Source: a virus
Virus record (IMG/VR): IMGVR_UViG_3300025899_000001
Span: 1-43,175 of that record
Reading direction: 5' to 3' (one strand)
Length of the DNA stretch: 43,175 bases
Shown piece by piece: positions 1 to 6,183 of the stretch (the first letter of the stretch is position 1; the number at the start of each line of letters is the position of its first letter). Position numbers and translations under genes: made by a program. Below the pieces are notes generated by a model. The model saw only the letters and a list, made by a program, of their open reading frames with translations. It ran no database searches and was not told the DNA's origin.

Positions 1-127
1 AGCGTCCCCGGGACGGTGAGAGCGCGACTGGCCGGTTGCTGAAGTGACTGGCAGTGACCCCCACGATCACCGCGCACCGTCCCTCGGGGACATAGCAGAA
101 AGGAACCAGTCATGGACGGATTCACGC
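1..127. repeat. Terminal direct repeat, left copy (circular contig closure)
   Basis: These 127 bases recur exactly at 43049-43175, so the contig ends overlap and the molecule is circular, with about 43,048 unique bases. The repeat contains the leader of the first gene and its first 16 coding bases. A repeat of exactly 127 bases equals a common largest k-mer of short-read assemblers, so it is more likely an assembly overlap than a physical terminal repeat of the virion DNA. Confidence 0.93.
4..91 (+). promoter_or_regulatory. Structured 5' leader of the first rightward gene
   Basis: Bases 4-18 pair with 75-83 and 86-91: a 9-bp stem, a two-base bulge (84-85), then a 6-bp stem, enclosing 56 bases. 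Inside the loop, GACTGG occurs at 26-31 and 46-51. Both are complementary to CCAGTC at 106-111, which directly precedes the ATG at 112. The leader lies between the promoter-like element at 43025-43040 and the gene at 112, so it would be transcribed as the 5' end of the mRNA. A role in translational control is inferred. Confidence 0.55.
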
Positions 128-396
128 TCTACGCGAAGGTCGAGGCAGCGGATCTGATTCTCGCCCTCGATGAACTCGCCAAGATCCACAAGGCCAACTG
201 CAAAAACTCCTTAGAGCGCCACGAGGCGACGGCGTACGTGATCTACCGGGGACTGCAAGCGATCCGTGAGGAGTACGCCCTCGCCATCGCCGACGCGAAG
301 CTGCACCCCCGCGAGCCCGACACGGGACGGTACGAGGGAGGCTATCGGACGTTCGCCAGCGGGACGATGCGTGAGGACTTCGGGAGCGATCGGTGA
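112..396 (+). CDS. Hypothetical protein, 94 aa, first gene after the leader
   Basis: The family is not recognised. The 94-residue product is mostly helical, with hydrophobic heptad-like spacing through residues 1-60 and a polar C-terminus; no signal peptide or membrane segment is seen. The start is supported by AGAAAGGAA about 8 bases upstream and by the shared ACCAGTC-ATG leader. Its stop overlaps the GTG start of the next gene by 4 bases, so the two are probably translationally coupled. Its place downstream of a promoter-like element and a long structured leader suggests a regulated early gene next to the integration module. The gene is cut by the linearisation point, and its first 16 bases reappear at 43160-43175. 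Confidence 0.75.
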   Translation: MDGFTLYAKVEAADLILALDELAKIHKANCKNSLERHEATAYVIYRGLQAIREEYALAIADAKLHPREPDTGRYEGGYRTFASGTMREDFGSDR

Positions 397-923
397 CCAC
401 GCCCGCCCCGGTCCCCCTCGCGCCGAGTCGCAGTGTTCCAGGCCCGAGTGAACGACCAGCGCGAACGACCGGGGCGATGGTCCCCTGTAGTTTCCGAGTC
501 CCAACCGTGATGAAAGCCGCTGCCTTGGATCTGTGCGATCGGATGCCGCATCGGTTCCAGTGCCCCAACGATGTGTACGTCGCGGCGTTGCGAGACTTCC
601 TCGATACGGCGGCGACACTCGCCGGGGACGATCAGCTACTCGCCGCGCTCGCCCCGTGTCGGCTCGTCGGGGATTTCGAGCGGATGCAACAGACCGTCCT
701 GGAAGGCGTCCAGCGCACCCTGGAGGTCGTCGGGGCGGCCGTCGCCCGAGGGATGACAGAACGCGCCCACGAGGTCTACGGGGCTCAGGCGGAGCACTTC
801 CGGACGTGTGGTGACCCCGAGTGGGCCAAGGAAGGCGTGCGGCTCCTGGAGGCCCAGGTCCGGCCGATCCTCCCGAAGCGATCCGCCCTCAAGTTACTAG
901 TACTCCCGAAACCCGAGGCATAA
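393..923 (+). CDS. Hypothetical protein, 176 aa
   Basis: This product has no recognised family. It begins with GTG overlapping the previous stop (GTGA). The first 30 or so residues are rich in Pro, Ala, Ser and Arg and look disordered. Residues 35-160 are Ala/Leu/Glu-rich and predicted helical, with motifs such as RDFLDTAATLAGDD and VRLLEAQVRPIL. No membrane or metal-binding motif is visible. It ends 5 bases before the excisionase-like gene, so it sits in one transcript with the integration genes. A part in control of integration would only be a guess from position. Confidence 0.7.
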   Translation: MTTPAPVPLAPSRSVPGPSERPARTTGAMVPCSFRVPTVMKAAALDLCDRMPHRFQCPNDVYVAALRDFLDTAATLAGDDQLLAALAPCRLVGDFERMQQTVLEGVQRTLEVVGAAVARGMTERAHEVYGAQAEHFRTCGDPEWAKEGVRLLEAQVRPILPKRSALKLLVLPKPEA

Positions 924-928
924 CGGCC

Positions 929-1237
929 ATGCACCCCAGCGGGCAGACTGTCGCAGAATATTTTGATATAGTAGAGGTTGGCGTCTACCTGGGCATCATC
1001 AAGCCGGTGCCGGAAGGCGTCTCGGGCGAGCGAGCCCTGCGGAATCAACTGGCGCGAGTCTACCGGCTCGTCGCCACCGGCCGCATCCCGGTCATCCGCA
1101 TGGGGTCTCGACTCTACTTCGACAAGTCCGCAGTGGATGCGGCGTTGCGTTCAGGAGCGCACCAGTCATGTCACCAGTCACCAATCCCGTCGCACGTACT
1201 CCGATCGTTGAGTCCACCCCCGACACCGGACGAGTAA
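929..1237 (+). CDS. Excisionase-like winged-helix DNA-binding protein (HTH_17/AlpA type)
   Basis: The 102-residue product contains an excisionase/MerR-like core at about residues 42-72. A recognition helix (RVYRLVATGRIPVIRMG) is followed by the typical wing and helix (SRLYFDKSAVDAAL). Small proteins of this kind beside tyrosine recombinases act as recombination directionality factors: they bend att DNA and favour excision. The ATG at 929 was chosen because it follows the upstream stop by 5 bases and leaves the full domain. The last 70 bases overlap the integrase start at 1168, which indicates tight coupling. A purely transcriptional regulator is the alternative. Confidence 0.72.
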   Translation: MHPSGQTVAEYFDIVEVGVYLGIIKPVPEGVSGERALRNQLARVYRLVATGRIPVIRMGSRLYFDKSAVDAALRSGAHQSCHQSPIPSHVLRSLSPPPTPDE

Positions 1238-2292
1238 TCACCCTCGTTCCGAAACCCAAGAAGGCCAAGGCGCAAAAGATCCCGACCGGCTACTACAGGC
1301 GGAAGGGCGGCGACGTGTGGTACTACCGCCGCAAGATCGATGGCGTCCAGATCAACGAGTCCACCGGCTTCACCGACCTGGAGAAGGCGCGGCGGCGCGG
1401 CGCAGAGTTGGAGGCCGCGCAACGCGAGGGGGATCTCGGGTGGACGACGCAAAAGATGCCGACGCTGCGGCAGTACTTCGCCGAGACGCCCGAGGTCAAT
1501 CTGCGCGTGAAGGATTTCGTGGACGCGATCGATCCGCACGGCAAGGTCCGCCTCAATCACGTCACCAAGGATCTGTGCCGCAAGTGGATGATCGAGCGGC
1601 TCAAGGCGCACACCAAGTACGACCGGCCGTTCACCCCGGGCACGGTGCGCGTCGAGTGCGCGATCATCAAGGCGTGGTTGCAGCATGTCGTGGGGCACAA
1701 GCAGTTGCTCCGCGAGAACCCGTGGAAGGGGATCAAGCTGCCCAAGAAGTCGGTCAAGAAGCGGTACCTGCGATCGGGCGACGAGGAAACGCGGCTGTTC
1801 GATGTCCTCAACACGTTCGACGCCGAGATCGTCCGAGCGGTACGCATCCTGATCGGCAGCGGACTTCGGATCTCGGAGTTCCTGGGGACGCGTCCCCGTG
1901 ACGTCCAGCACGCGACGATCGGCGTGCGGGGCGAGGTCGCCAAAGGGGGCTACTCCCGCAACGTCCCGATCCACGCCACCGTGGTCGAGCACGTCGAGGC
2001 GCAACGCGAGGCGCGGGGCCTGGAACCCTTCTCGACCGACCCGCTGTTCACCATGACGGCTTCCAGTCTGGCGAAGCGGCTCAAGCGGGCCTGCGTCCTG
2101 GCGGGCATCGAGCAACTCACCCCGCACGATCTCCGGCGCACCTACGGCACGCGCATGGCGTTTAAGGTACCGGCGAAGGTGCTCCAACTCCTGATGGGCC
2201 ACAAGCAGATCAGCACCACGTTTGAGCACTACAACGTGGCGGAGGAATGCACGCTGGGAGCCCTGGTGGAAGCGGCCGGACAGATCGTCTAG
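1168..2292 (+). CDS. int: Tyrosine-type site-specific recombinase (phage integrase)
   Basis: The 374-residue product has the complete tyrosine recombinase catalytic set: R234 (IGSGLRISE), K259, H320 and R323 (HDLRR), H345 (MGHKQ) and nucleophile Y355 (FEHYN). Residues 40-90 form an arm-binding-like basic domain (GYYRRKGGDVWYYRRKIDG), and 100-190 a core-binding SAM-like domain. It catalyses attP x attB integration through a 3'-phosphotyrosine intermediate. The ATG at 1168 has AGGAG upstream and the shared ACCAGTC leader, and lies inside the end of the excisionase-like gene. The downstream region 2293-2574 carries direct repeats suited to arm sites, so attP is probably there. No key residue is missing, so it should be active. 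Confidence 0.97.
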   Translation: MSPVTNPVARTPIVESTPDTGRVITLVPKPKKAKAQKIPTGYYRRKGGDVWYYRRKIDGVQINESTGFTDLEKARRRGAELEAAQREGDLGWTTQKMPTLRQYFAETPEVNLRVKDFVDAIDPHGKVRLNHVTKDLCRKWMIERLKAHTKYDRPFTPGTVRVECAIIKAWLQHVVGHKQLLRENPWKGIKLPKKSVKKRYLRSGDEETRLFDVLNTFDAEIVRAVRILIGSGLRISEFLGTRPRDVQHATIGVRGEVAKGGYSRNVPIHATVVEHVEAQREARGLEPFSTDPLFTMTASSLAKRLKRACVLAGIEQLTPHDLRRTYGTRMAFKVPAKVLQLLMGHKQISTTFEHYNVAEECTLGALVEAAGQIV

Positions 2293-2298
2293 GGGAGG

Positions 2299-2317
2299 TG
2301 TCGCAAAAGGTGTCGCA
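2299..2317 (+). repeat. Copy 1 of the 19-bp double TGTCGCA repeat
   Basis: Two TGTCGCA heptamers separated by AAAGG begin 7 bases after the integrase stop codon. The identical 19-mer returns at 2523-2541. Tandem spacing of about one helical turn would place both heptamers on the same DNA face, as expected for integrase arm sites or excisionase binding. Confidence 0.7.
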
Positions 2318-2522
2318 GGGGGGAGGCGAATCGTCAAAAACGGCCGGTTTTATTGGGATTTTTCGATGTGCTCTGGGAATTCTGGGTAGTTTTCAGGATA
2401 CATGGAAACTCCGTAGAAAATCGGCCCGTTAGTGGTTGAGTTTCAACAAGTTAGCTCGGCTTTGCGTGTCTGTTCGTGAAACCTCGTGAAGCCGAATAAC
2501 TAGGCAAAACAGGGTGGGGGGT

Positions 2523-2541
2523 TGTCGCAAAAGGTGTCGCA
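2523..2541 (+). repeat. Copy 2 of the 19-bp double TGTCGCA repeat
   Basis: This is identical to 2299-2317 and in the same orientation, 224 bases further on. It is framed by GGTGGGGGG (2513-2521) and CCCCCCACC (2543-2551), which can pair and present the repeat in a loop. Confidence 0.7.
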
Positions 2542-2574
2542 TCCCCCCACCTCTCTCACGCGTCCGCTTGCCGC

Positions 2575-2973
2575 ATGAAAGGTGATCCTCATGCTACACC
2601 GCGCCGACCTCGCAAGGGGCTGTTAGACGTGCCGCTCCCCGCCCGCCCCTTGTCCTCCAGTCTCCCGGCTCCGGCCTCGCCTGAGCCCGCCAGGACGCTC
2701 CACCGGGGCCTCTCGCTCCGCCCTCGGGATGCCGTCGATCCGTACGCCCTCAAACGCTTCGCACCGGACACCGTGGGGATCTCTCAGGTCTCGGTCTGGT
2801 GTCCGCATTGCAACGGCTCGTTACTCGTGGTCGAGATGCACATGACCGAGCAGGGCTTGTACATCGAGGCCGTCTGCTACTCGTGCAGCAACCCGCACCG
2901 GGACCGGCCGGGGATCTACAAGCGACTGCGGATCCCGCTGGCCTGGGGGAAGCTCCCCGACATCGAGGAATGA
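2575..2973 (+). CDS. Small zinc-ribbon protein, 132 aa
   Basis: The N-terminal half (residues 1-60) is Pro/Arg/Ser-rich and probably disordered. The C-terminal half has a zinc-ribbon pattern: WCPHC near residue 75 and CYSCS near residue 102, two CxxC knuckles about 25 residues apart. Such ribbons bind nucleic acid or act as protein adaptors; no specific function can be given. It is the first gene after the putative attP region and precedes a structured intergenic RNA. The ATG at 2575 was kept because the ATG at 2590 is in another frame and soon stops. Confidence 0.65.
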   Translation: MKGDPHATPRRPRKGLLDVPLPARPLSSSLPAPASPEPARTLHRGLSLRPRDAVDPYALKRFAPDTVGISQVSVWCPHCNGSLLVVEMHMTEQGLYIEAVCYSCSNPHRDRPGIYKRLRIPLAWGKLPDIEE

Positions 2974-3022
2974 AGCTCCAGCCTCGCCAGGGGTTTGCGT
3001 GTTCCTCCCTGGTGAGGTGTTC

Positions 3023-3060
3023 ACCCGCGTGGTCCCGAGCGGGGGAGATTCGGGGCGTTG
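3023..3060 (+). ncRNA. Repeated intergenic element, predicted H-type pseudoknot, copy A
   Basis: This 38-base sequence lies between two same-strand genes and matches 30779-30816 (minus strand) at 35 of 38 positions. Stem 1 is CCCGC (3024-3028) with GCGGG (3039-3043). Stem 2 is CCCGA (3034-3038) with TCGGG (3050-3054). The arms interleave as in an H-type pseudoknot, with loops of 5, 0 and 6 bases. In the other copy the closing pair of stem 1 changes from C-G to T-A on both sides, so pairing is kept. It could act in mRNA stability, as a terminator-like block or as a protein-binding site. A short overlapping reading frame is the alternative explanation. Confidence 0.55.
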
Positions 3061-3087
3061 CCACAACCGTGAGGAGGAGACACCGAC

Positions 3088-3279
3088 ATGACCATCCTCG
3101 GCCTACTCGTCGCGTTGATTCTGATCTGTCTGGTGATTTGGGCCGCGAAGGCGATCTTGACGGCCTTCGGGATCGGCGAGCCACTCCATACCGTGATTTG
3201 GGTAGTGGTGGTGATCCTGGCGGTACTGATCGTGCTCGGGTACGTCGGAGCCCCCTTGCCTCACATTCCGATGCGGTGA
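3088..3279 (+). CDS. Small two-helix membrane protein, 63 aa (Thivi_2564-like or holin-like)
   Basis: Two hydrophobic segments fill most of the 63 residues: about 3-25 (ILGLLVALILICLVIWAAK) and 38-55 (HTVIWVVVVILAVLIVLG), separated by a short polar turn. The layout matches the small phage/bacterial Thivi_2564-type membrane proteins and also class II holins. An excellent GAGGAGG Shine-Dalgarno precedes the ATG. It sits in the early nucleic-acid module, far from the M15 peptidase at 13457. That makes a membrane-associated accessory role at least as likely as lysis. Confidence 0.7.
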   Translation: MTILGLLVALILICLVIWAAKAILTAFGIGEPLHTVIWVVVVILAVLIVLGYVGAPLPHIPMR

Positions 3280-3283
3280 TTCG

Positions 3284-4867
3284 ATGCTGCCACCTCCTGT
3301 GGCTTGCGGGGCCCCGCCTACCTTTGAGCAGTGGCGGGCGGGGCAACCGGAAGCGATCACGTTCATTGTCGATAGCCCGCATCGGTTCAACGGGCTCGTC
3401 CTCCCCACTGGGGCCGGGAAGAGCCTTATCGCCGCCACCCTCGCCACGCTCACCGGCTGGCGTACGGCGATCCTCACGAGCACTAAGGGCCTCCAGGATC
3501 AAATCGGCTCCGCGTTCCAGACGATTGGCCTCACCGATCTGCGGGGCCAGGGGGCGTACCGCTGCCGTGCGCTCGACCTGGGTGGGTTGTACGCCGAGTA
3601 CCGAAGCGAGGGGAACCAGTGCGACGTCGGGCCCTGTAAAGCGGGACTCCCGTGCGCGTGGCGAGATGGCGGGTGCGGGTACTTCGACGCCATCAGCCAC
3701 GCCAAGCGCACCAAGATCCTCGTCACGAATTATCAGGCGTGGATGCACCAGGGCGCGGTGGGCGACGGGCTCGGGGAGTTCGATTGCCTGATCCTCGATG
3801 AGGCCCATGCCGCGCCGGAGGAAGTCGCCGGGTACCTGACGAGCACGATCACCCTGCGGCAACTCGCCGAAGTGGGCATGACGGCTCCGGGGAGTACCGA
3901 GGCGATCGTCTGGACGGCCTGGGCGAACGACCACCGGAAGGATCTCACCCGGAAGATCGACGCGCTCACCAAGACCGCGAAGGAGCGGCGACTCTCCCCT
4001 GTCGAGATGCGCGAGGTGCGCTCGCAGAAACAGACGCTTCGGGTCATCGAGCGGCTGGCGGATGCGAAGCCCGATGAGTGGCTCGTGATCGAGAGCGAGA
4101 AGGGGTACAGCTTTCACCCGCTGGAGATCGGGGCGCACGTCGAAGGCGCACTCCTGAAAGGGATCCCGCGCATCGTGTTCACCAGTGCCACGCTCGCGCC
4201 GAAAACGATCGACAGCCTCGGGATCAACGCGTCCTCGATGGGGTGGTACTACCAGCCCTCCACGTTCCCCGTGGAACGTCGGCCCGTGATCCATGTGGCG
4301 ACGGTCAGGATCGATCACCGGCTCGACGCGGCCGGGGCGAAGTTGTGGTTGATGCGGCTCGATCAGATCCTCGGAGCCCGGGGCGATCGCAAGGGCATCA
4401 TCCACACGGGCAGTTACGAGCGGGCTAAGCTCATCTATAACCACTCGGAACACCACGCCCGGATGATCTTCCACGAGCGAGCGACCACCCGCGAGATGGT
4501 CGCGAAGTTTCGAGCAGCGGGGCCCGGGGCCGTGATGGTGAGCCCGAGCCTGACGACGGGGTTTGATTTTGCGGGCGAGGCGTGTGAGTACCAGGTCGTA
4601 CTCAAGGTACCGTGGCCGGACTCGCGTGAGCCGGTGATCGCGGCGAGGACCGTGAAGGACAAGGACTATCCGGCGTACCTCGCGATGCAGGATCTGGTGC
4701 AAGCAGTCGGGCGCGGGATGCGGAGCGAGGACGATCGCTGCGAGACCCTGGTGCTCGATGATCACGTCCGCTGGTTTGTCGGAAAGTACCGACGCTTTGC
4801 CCCGCAGTGGTTCCTCGATGCGTTCCGATCGGTGCTCACGATCCCCGCACCTCCACCGAAGCTATAA
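3284..4867 (+). CDS. XPD/DinG-family superfamily 2 DNA helicase with Fe-S-type cysteines
   Basis: The 527-residue product has Walker A PTGAGKS at 41-47 and a DEAH box at 172-175 (LILDEAHA). A cysteine cluster lies between them (C94, C113, C118, C124, C131), where XPD, Rad3 and DinG helicases carry a 4Fe-4S cluster. Motif VI is near residue 480 (QAVGRGMRSEDD). Family members unwind DNA 5' to 3' using ATP. With no polymerase or primase in the genome, it probably remodels forks or recombination intermediates for host-driven replication. It starts 4 bases after the small membrane gene. The stop codon lies inside a perfect TATAAT (4863-4868). Confidence 0.93.
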   Translation: MLPPPVACGAPPTFEQWRAGQPEAITFIVDSPHRFNGLVLPTGAGKSLIAATLATLTGWRTAILTSTKGLQDQIGSAFQTIGLTDLRGQGAYRCRALDLGGLYAEYRSEGNQCDVGPCKAGLPCAWRDGGCGYFDAISHAKRTKILVTNYQAWMHQGAVGDGLGEFDCLILDEAHAAPEEVAGYLTSTITLRQLAEVGMTAPGSTEAIVWTAWANDHRKDLTRKIDALTKTAKERRLSPVEMREVRSQKQTLRVIERLADAKPDEWLVIESEKGYSFHPLEIGAHVEGALLKGIPRIVFTSATLAPKTIDSLGINASSMGWYYQPSTFPVERRPVIHVATVRIDHRLDAAGAKLWLMRLDQILGARGDRKGIIHTGSYERAKLIYNHSEHHARMIFHERATTREMVAKFRAAGPGAVMVSPSLTTGFDFAGEACEYQVVLKVPWPDSREPVIAARTVKDKDYPAYLAMQDLVQAVGRGMRSEDDRCETLVLDDHVRWFVGKYRRFAPQWFLDAFRSVLTIPAPPPKL

Positions 4868-4876
4868 TCCGCGCCG

Positions 4877-5119
4877 ATGCCCCTTCCATTCATCGTCGCC
4901 GAGGTCTCGAAAAATTGGCTGGACGGTCACGAGGTCACGCCAGGAAGCGGGCTTCTCGCCGAGCAATTCGAGCGAGTGCTCATCACGAACCACGCTCGCG
5001 GGTACCGCTTGTACCGCTTCCAACTACACCGCATGATGACTCGCCCTGACGAGATGAACGAAACGATCATCGCGGTCTTTGAGTACGTCGGCGACGGAGA
5101 GGAACCCCATGGAGGTTGA
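4877..5119 (+). CDS. Hypothetical protein, 80 aa
   Basis: The family is not recognised. It is a compact alpha/beta-looking protein with a hydrophobic N-terminal strand (PLPFIVAEV) and a C-terminal strand (ETIIAVFEYV). No strong Shine-Dalgarno precedes the ATG. A TATAAT at 4863-4868 lies just upstream but lacks a good -35 box. The last 11 bases overlap the next gene. It lies between the helicase and the putative ssDNA-binding gene, so a minor nucleic-acid role is possible but unproven. Confidence 0.6.
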   Translation: MPLPFIVAEVSKNWLDGHEVTPGSGLLAEQFERVLITNHARGYRLYRFQLHRMMTRPDEMNETIIAVFEYVGDGEEPHGG

Positions 5120-5291
5120 GCGCAACACGCCTCGATCGAATCTGCTCGCCGCGATCAAGTCCCTTTCGGCTCGTGCCGAGCACGATAAGCGATACGGCCC
5201 CGCCGACTGTCGCCGCGATCAACTGGAAGCGATCTCGATCTTTGAGCGCGAGGCCGAAGCCCGAGGCCGAGAGCAGGCATCTCGTCTGTAA
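5109..5291 (+). CDS. Small helical hypothetical protein, 60 aa
   Basis: This is a charged, Glu/Arg/Ala-rich 60-residue protein with a likely long helix over residues 10-55 and a single Cys. The ATG at 5109 is preceded by GGAGAGGAA and overlaps the previous gene by 11 bases, so coupling is likely. An in-frame upstream ATG at 5079 would lie deep in the previous gene and lacks a ribosome site. The family is unknown. Confidence 0.55.
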   Translation: MEVERNTPRSNLLAAIKSLSARAEHDKRYGPADCRRDQLEAISIFEREAEARGREQASRL

Positions 5292-5299
5292 ACCCCAAA

Positions 5300-5315
5300 C
5301 GGTACGCAACCTGCT
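5300..5315 (+). promoter_or_regulatory. Sigma-54-like promoter element, CGGTACGCAACCTGCT
   Basis: This is one of three identical 16-mers in the genome. GG and GC are 10 bases apart, as in -24/-12 (sigma-54) promoters, whose consensus is TGGCACG-N4-TTGCW. It lies in the 73-bp gap before the gene at 5365, about 50 bases from its start codon. It would drive the recombination genes 5365-7186. An operator for a phage regulator is the alternative. Confidence 0.6.
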
Positions 5316-5364
5316 GTCCCTCTTCCCGCTGCGCGATCGTAACCGCGCACTGGAGGTGACGAGT

Positions 5365-6183
5365 ATGGACGGTGCGCTCAGTCTCAGACCATCAGACGCG
5401 CAAGCGGGCGCGTTTCTCGATGACGTAGACGTGACCCTCAAGGAATGCCGCTTCGTGGTGTGGGACTACATGGGCAAGGCGAGCAAGCCCTCGACGGCCC
5501 TCAAGATCACCATGGAAGATCCCGACAGCATCACGCACGAGCAGTACTACTCGGCCGGGGATCCCGACAAGGTACTCCCGAGCCCTGACGGCAAGACGCT
5601 GATCCCCCAGGCCGGGGCGACGGGCCTCAACAACAACACCAATGCCCTCGCGTTCATCTCCTCGATCATCAACGCGGGATTCCCCGAGGACAAACTCGGG
5701 AGCGATGCGAGCGTGTTCGACGGCCTGGGCGCACACGTCAATCAGGTCGCGCAACCCAAGCGGCAGGGCCTGAAGGATCAGAAAGAAGGCAAGACGTACC
5801 TGCTGGTCACCAAGATCACCCGACTGCCGTGGGAAGCCGCGCCTGTGAAGCCTGCGAAGGGGGCTCCTGTGGCGAAGGCGAGCCCTGCAACTACGGCGGG
5901 CCCGCGTCCGGTCCAGCCTCCGATGAGTCAGGCAGGACAGCCCGGGGGCGGCAACGGCGACGGAGTACTGACCGAGAAGGCTCGCGCCACGGTGATCTCG
6001 ATCCTCACCGAGAAGGGTGGGACCGTGCCGCGATCGAAGCTCTCCCAGGAAGCGTTCCGACTCCTGGCCTCAGACCCCGACCGCAACGCCATCGTCAAGC
6101 TCGTGTATGACGATGCGTTTCTCCAGCAGTCCGTGGCCGAGGGCGTGTTTGCGTTCGACGGGACGACGGTGAGCCTCGGGTGA
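5365..6183 (+). CDS. Putative ssDNA-binding/recombination accessory protein, 272 aa
   Basis: Residues 10-160 form an SSB-like beta-rich domain with motifs such as DVTLKECRFVVWDY and DVSVFDGLG-type sequence (SVFDGLGAHVN). A Pro/Ala/Gly-rich linker follows (about 165-205), then a C-terminal winged-helix-like domain (about 208-272: LTEKARATVISILTEKGG and KLVYDDAFLQQSVAEG). Proteins of this layout occur in phage recombination modules beside nucleases and Sak4-type ATPases. The ssDNA-binding role is inferred from that context and the domain plan. The ATG at 5365 was chosen because GGAGGTGA precedes it and the coding signal begins there. The downstream nuclease overlaps by 4 bases. Confidence 0.6.
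   Translation: MDGALSLRPSDAQAGAFLDDVDVTLKECRFVVWDYMGKASKPSTALKITMEDPDSITHEQYYSAGDPDKVLPSPDGKTLIPQAGATGLNNNTNALAFISSIINAGFPEDKLGSDASVFDGLGAHVNQVAQPKRQGLKDQKEGKTYLLVTKITRLPWEAAPVKPAKGAPVAKASPATTAGPRPVQPPMSQAGQPGGGNGDGVLTEKARATVISILTEKGGTVPRSKLSQEAFRLLASDPDRNAIVKLVYDDAFLQQSVAEGVFAFDGTTVSLG

Larger units (their letters stand above)
2293..2574. other. Noncoding region after int, candidate attP with paired TGTCGCA repeats
   Basis: There is no gene in these 282 bases. A 19-bp sequence made of two TGTCGCA units 12 bases apart occurs at 2299-2317 and again exactly at 2523-2541. The second copy sits in the 21-base loop of a 9-bp perfect inverted repeat (2513-2521 with 2543-2551, G-rich then C-rich). 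Between the copies lie TCGTGAA twice (2474-2480, 2484-2490), an inverted repeat TCGGCTT/AAGCCGA (2456-2462, 2489-2495) and GTTGA/TCAAC (2435-2447). Repeated arm-type sites flanking a core, next to int, is the usual form of attP. The core itself was not identified. Confidence 0.5.

Noticed and set aside
1-127. True terminal redundancy of virion DNA
   Set aside because: The repeat length equals an assembler k-mer and lies within an ordinary gene leader and start. Circular closure explains it.
1799-1814. Sequence like the GGTACGCA element inside the integrase gene
   Set aside because: It lies in conserved coding sequence (VRAVRILIG) and has GA instead of GC at the -12 position.
2293-2574. tRNA or tmRNA fragment after int
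   Set aside because: No cloverleaf, T-arm consensus or CCA end could be found here or elsewhere in the window.
2750-4765. 671-codon open frame on the minus strand opposite the helicase
   Set aside because: The helicase on the plus strand has clear catalytic motifs; the opposite frame has none.
4863-4868. Perfect TATAAT just before the gene at 4877
   Set aside because: No acceptable -35 box lies 16-18 bases upstream, and the hexamer is made by the end of the helicase gene.
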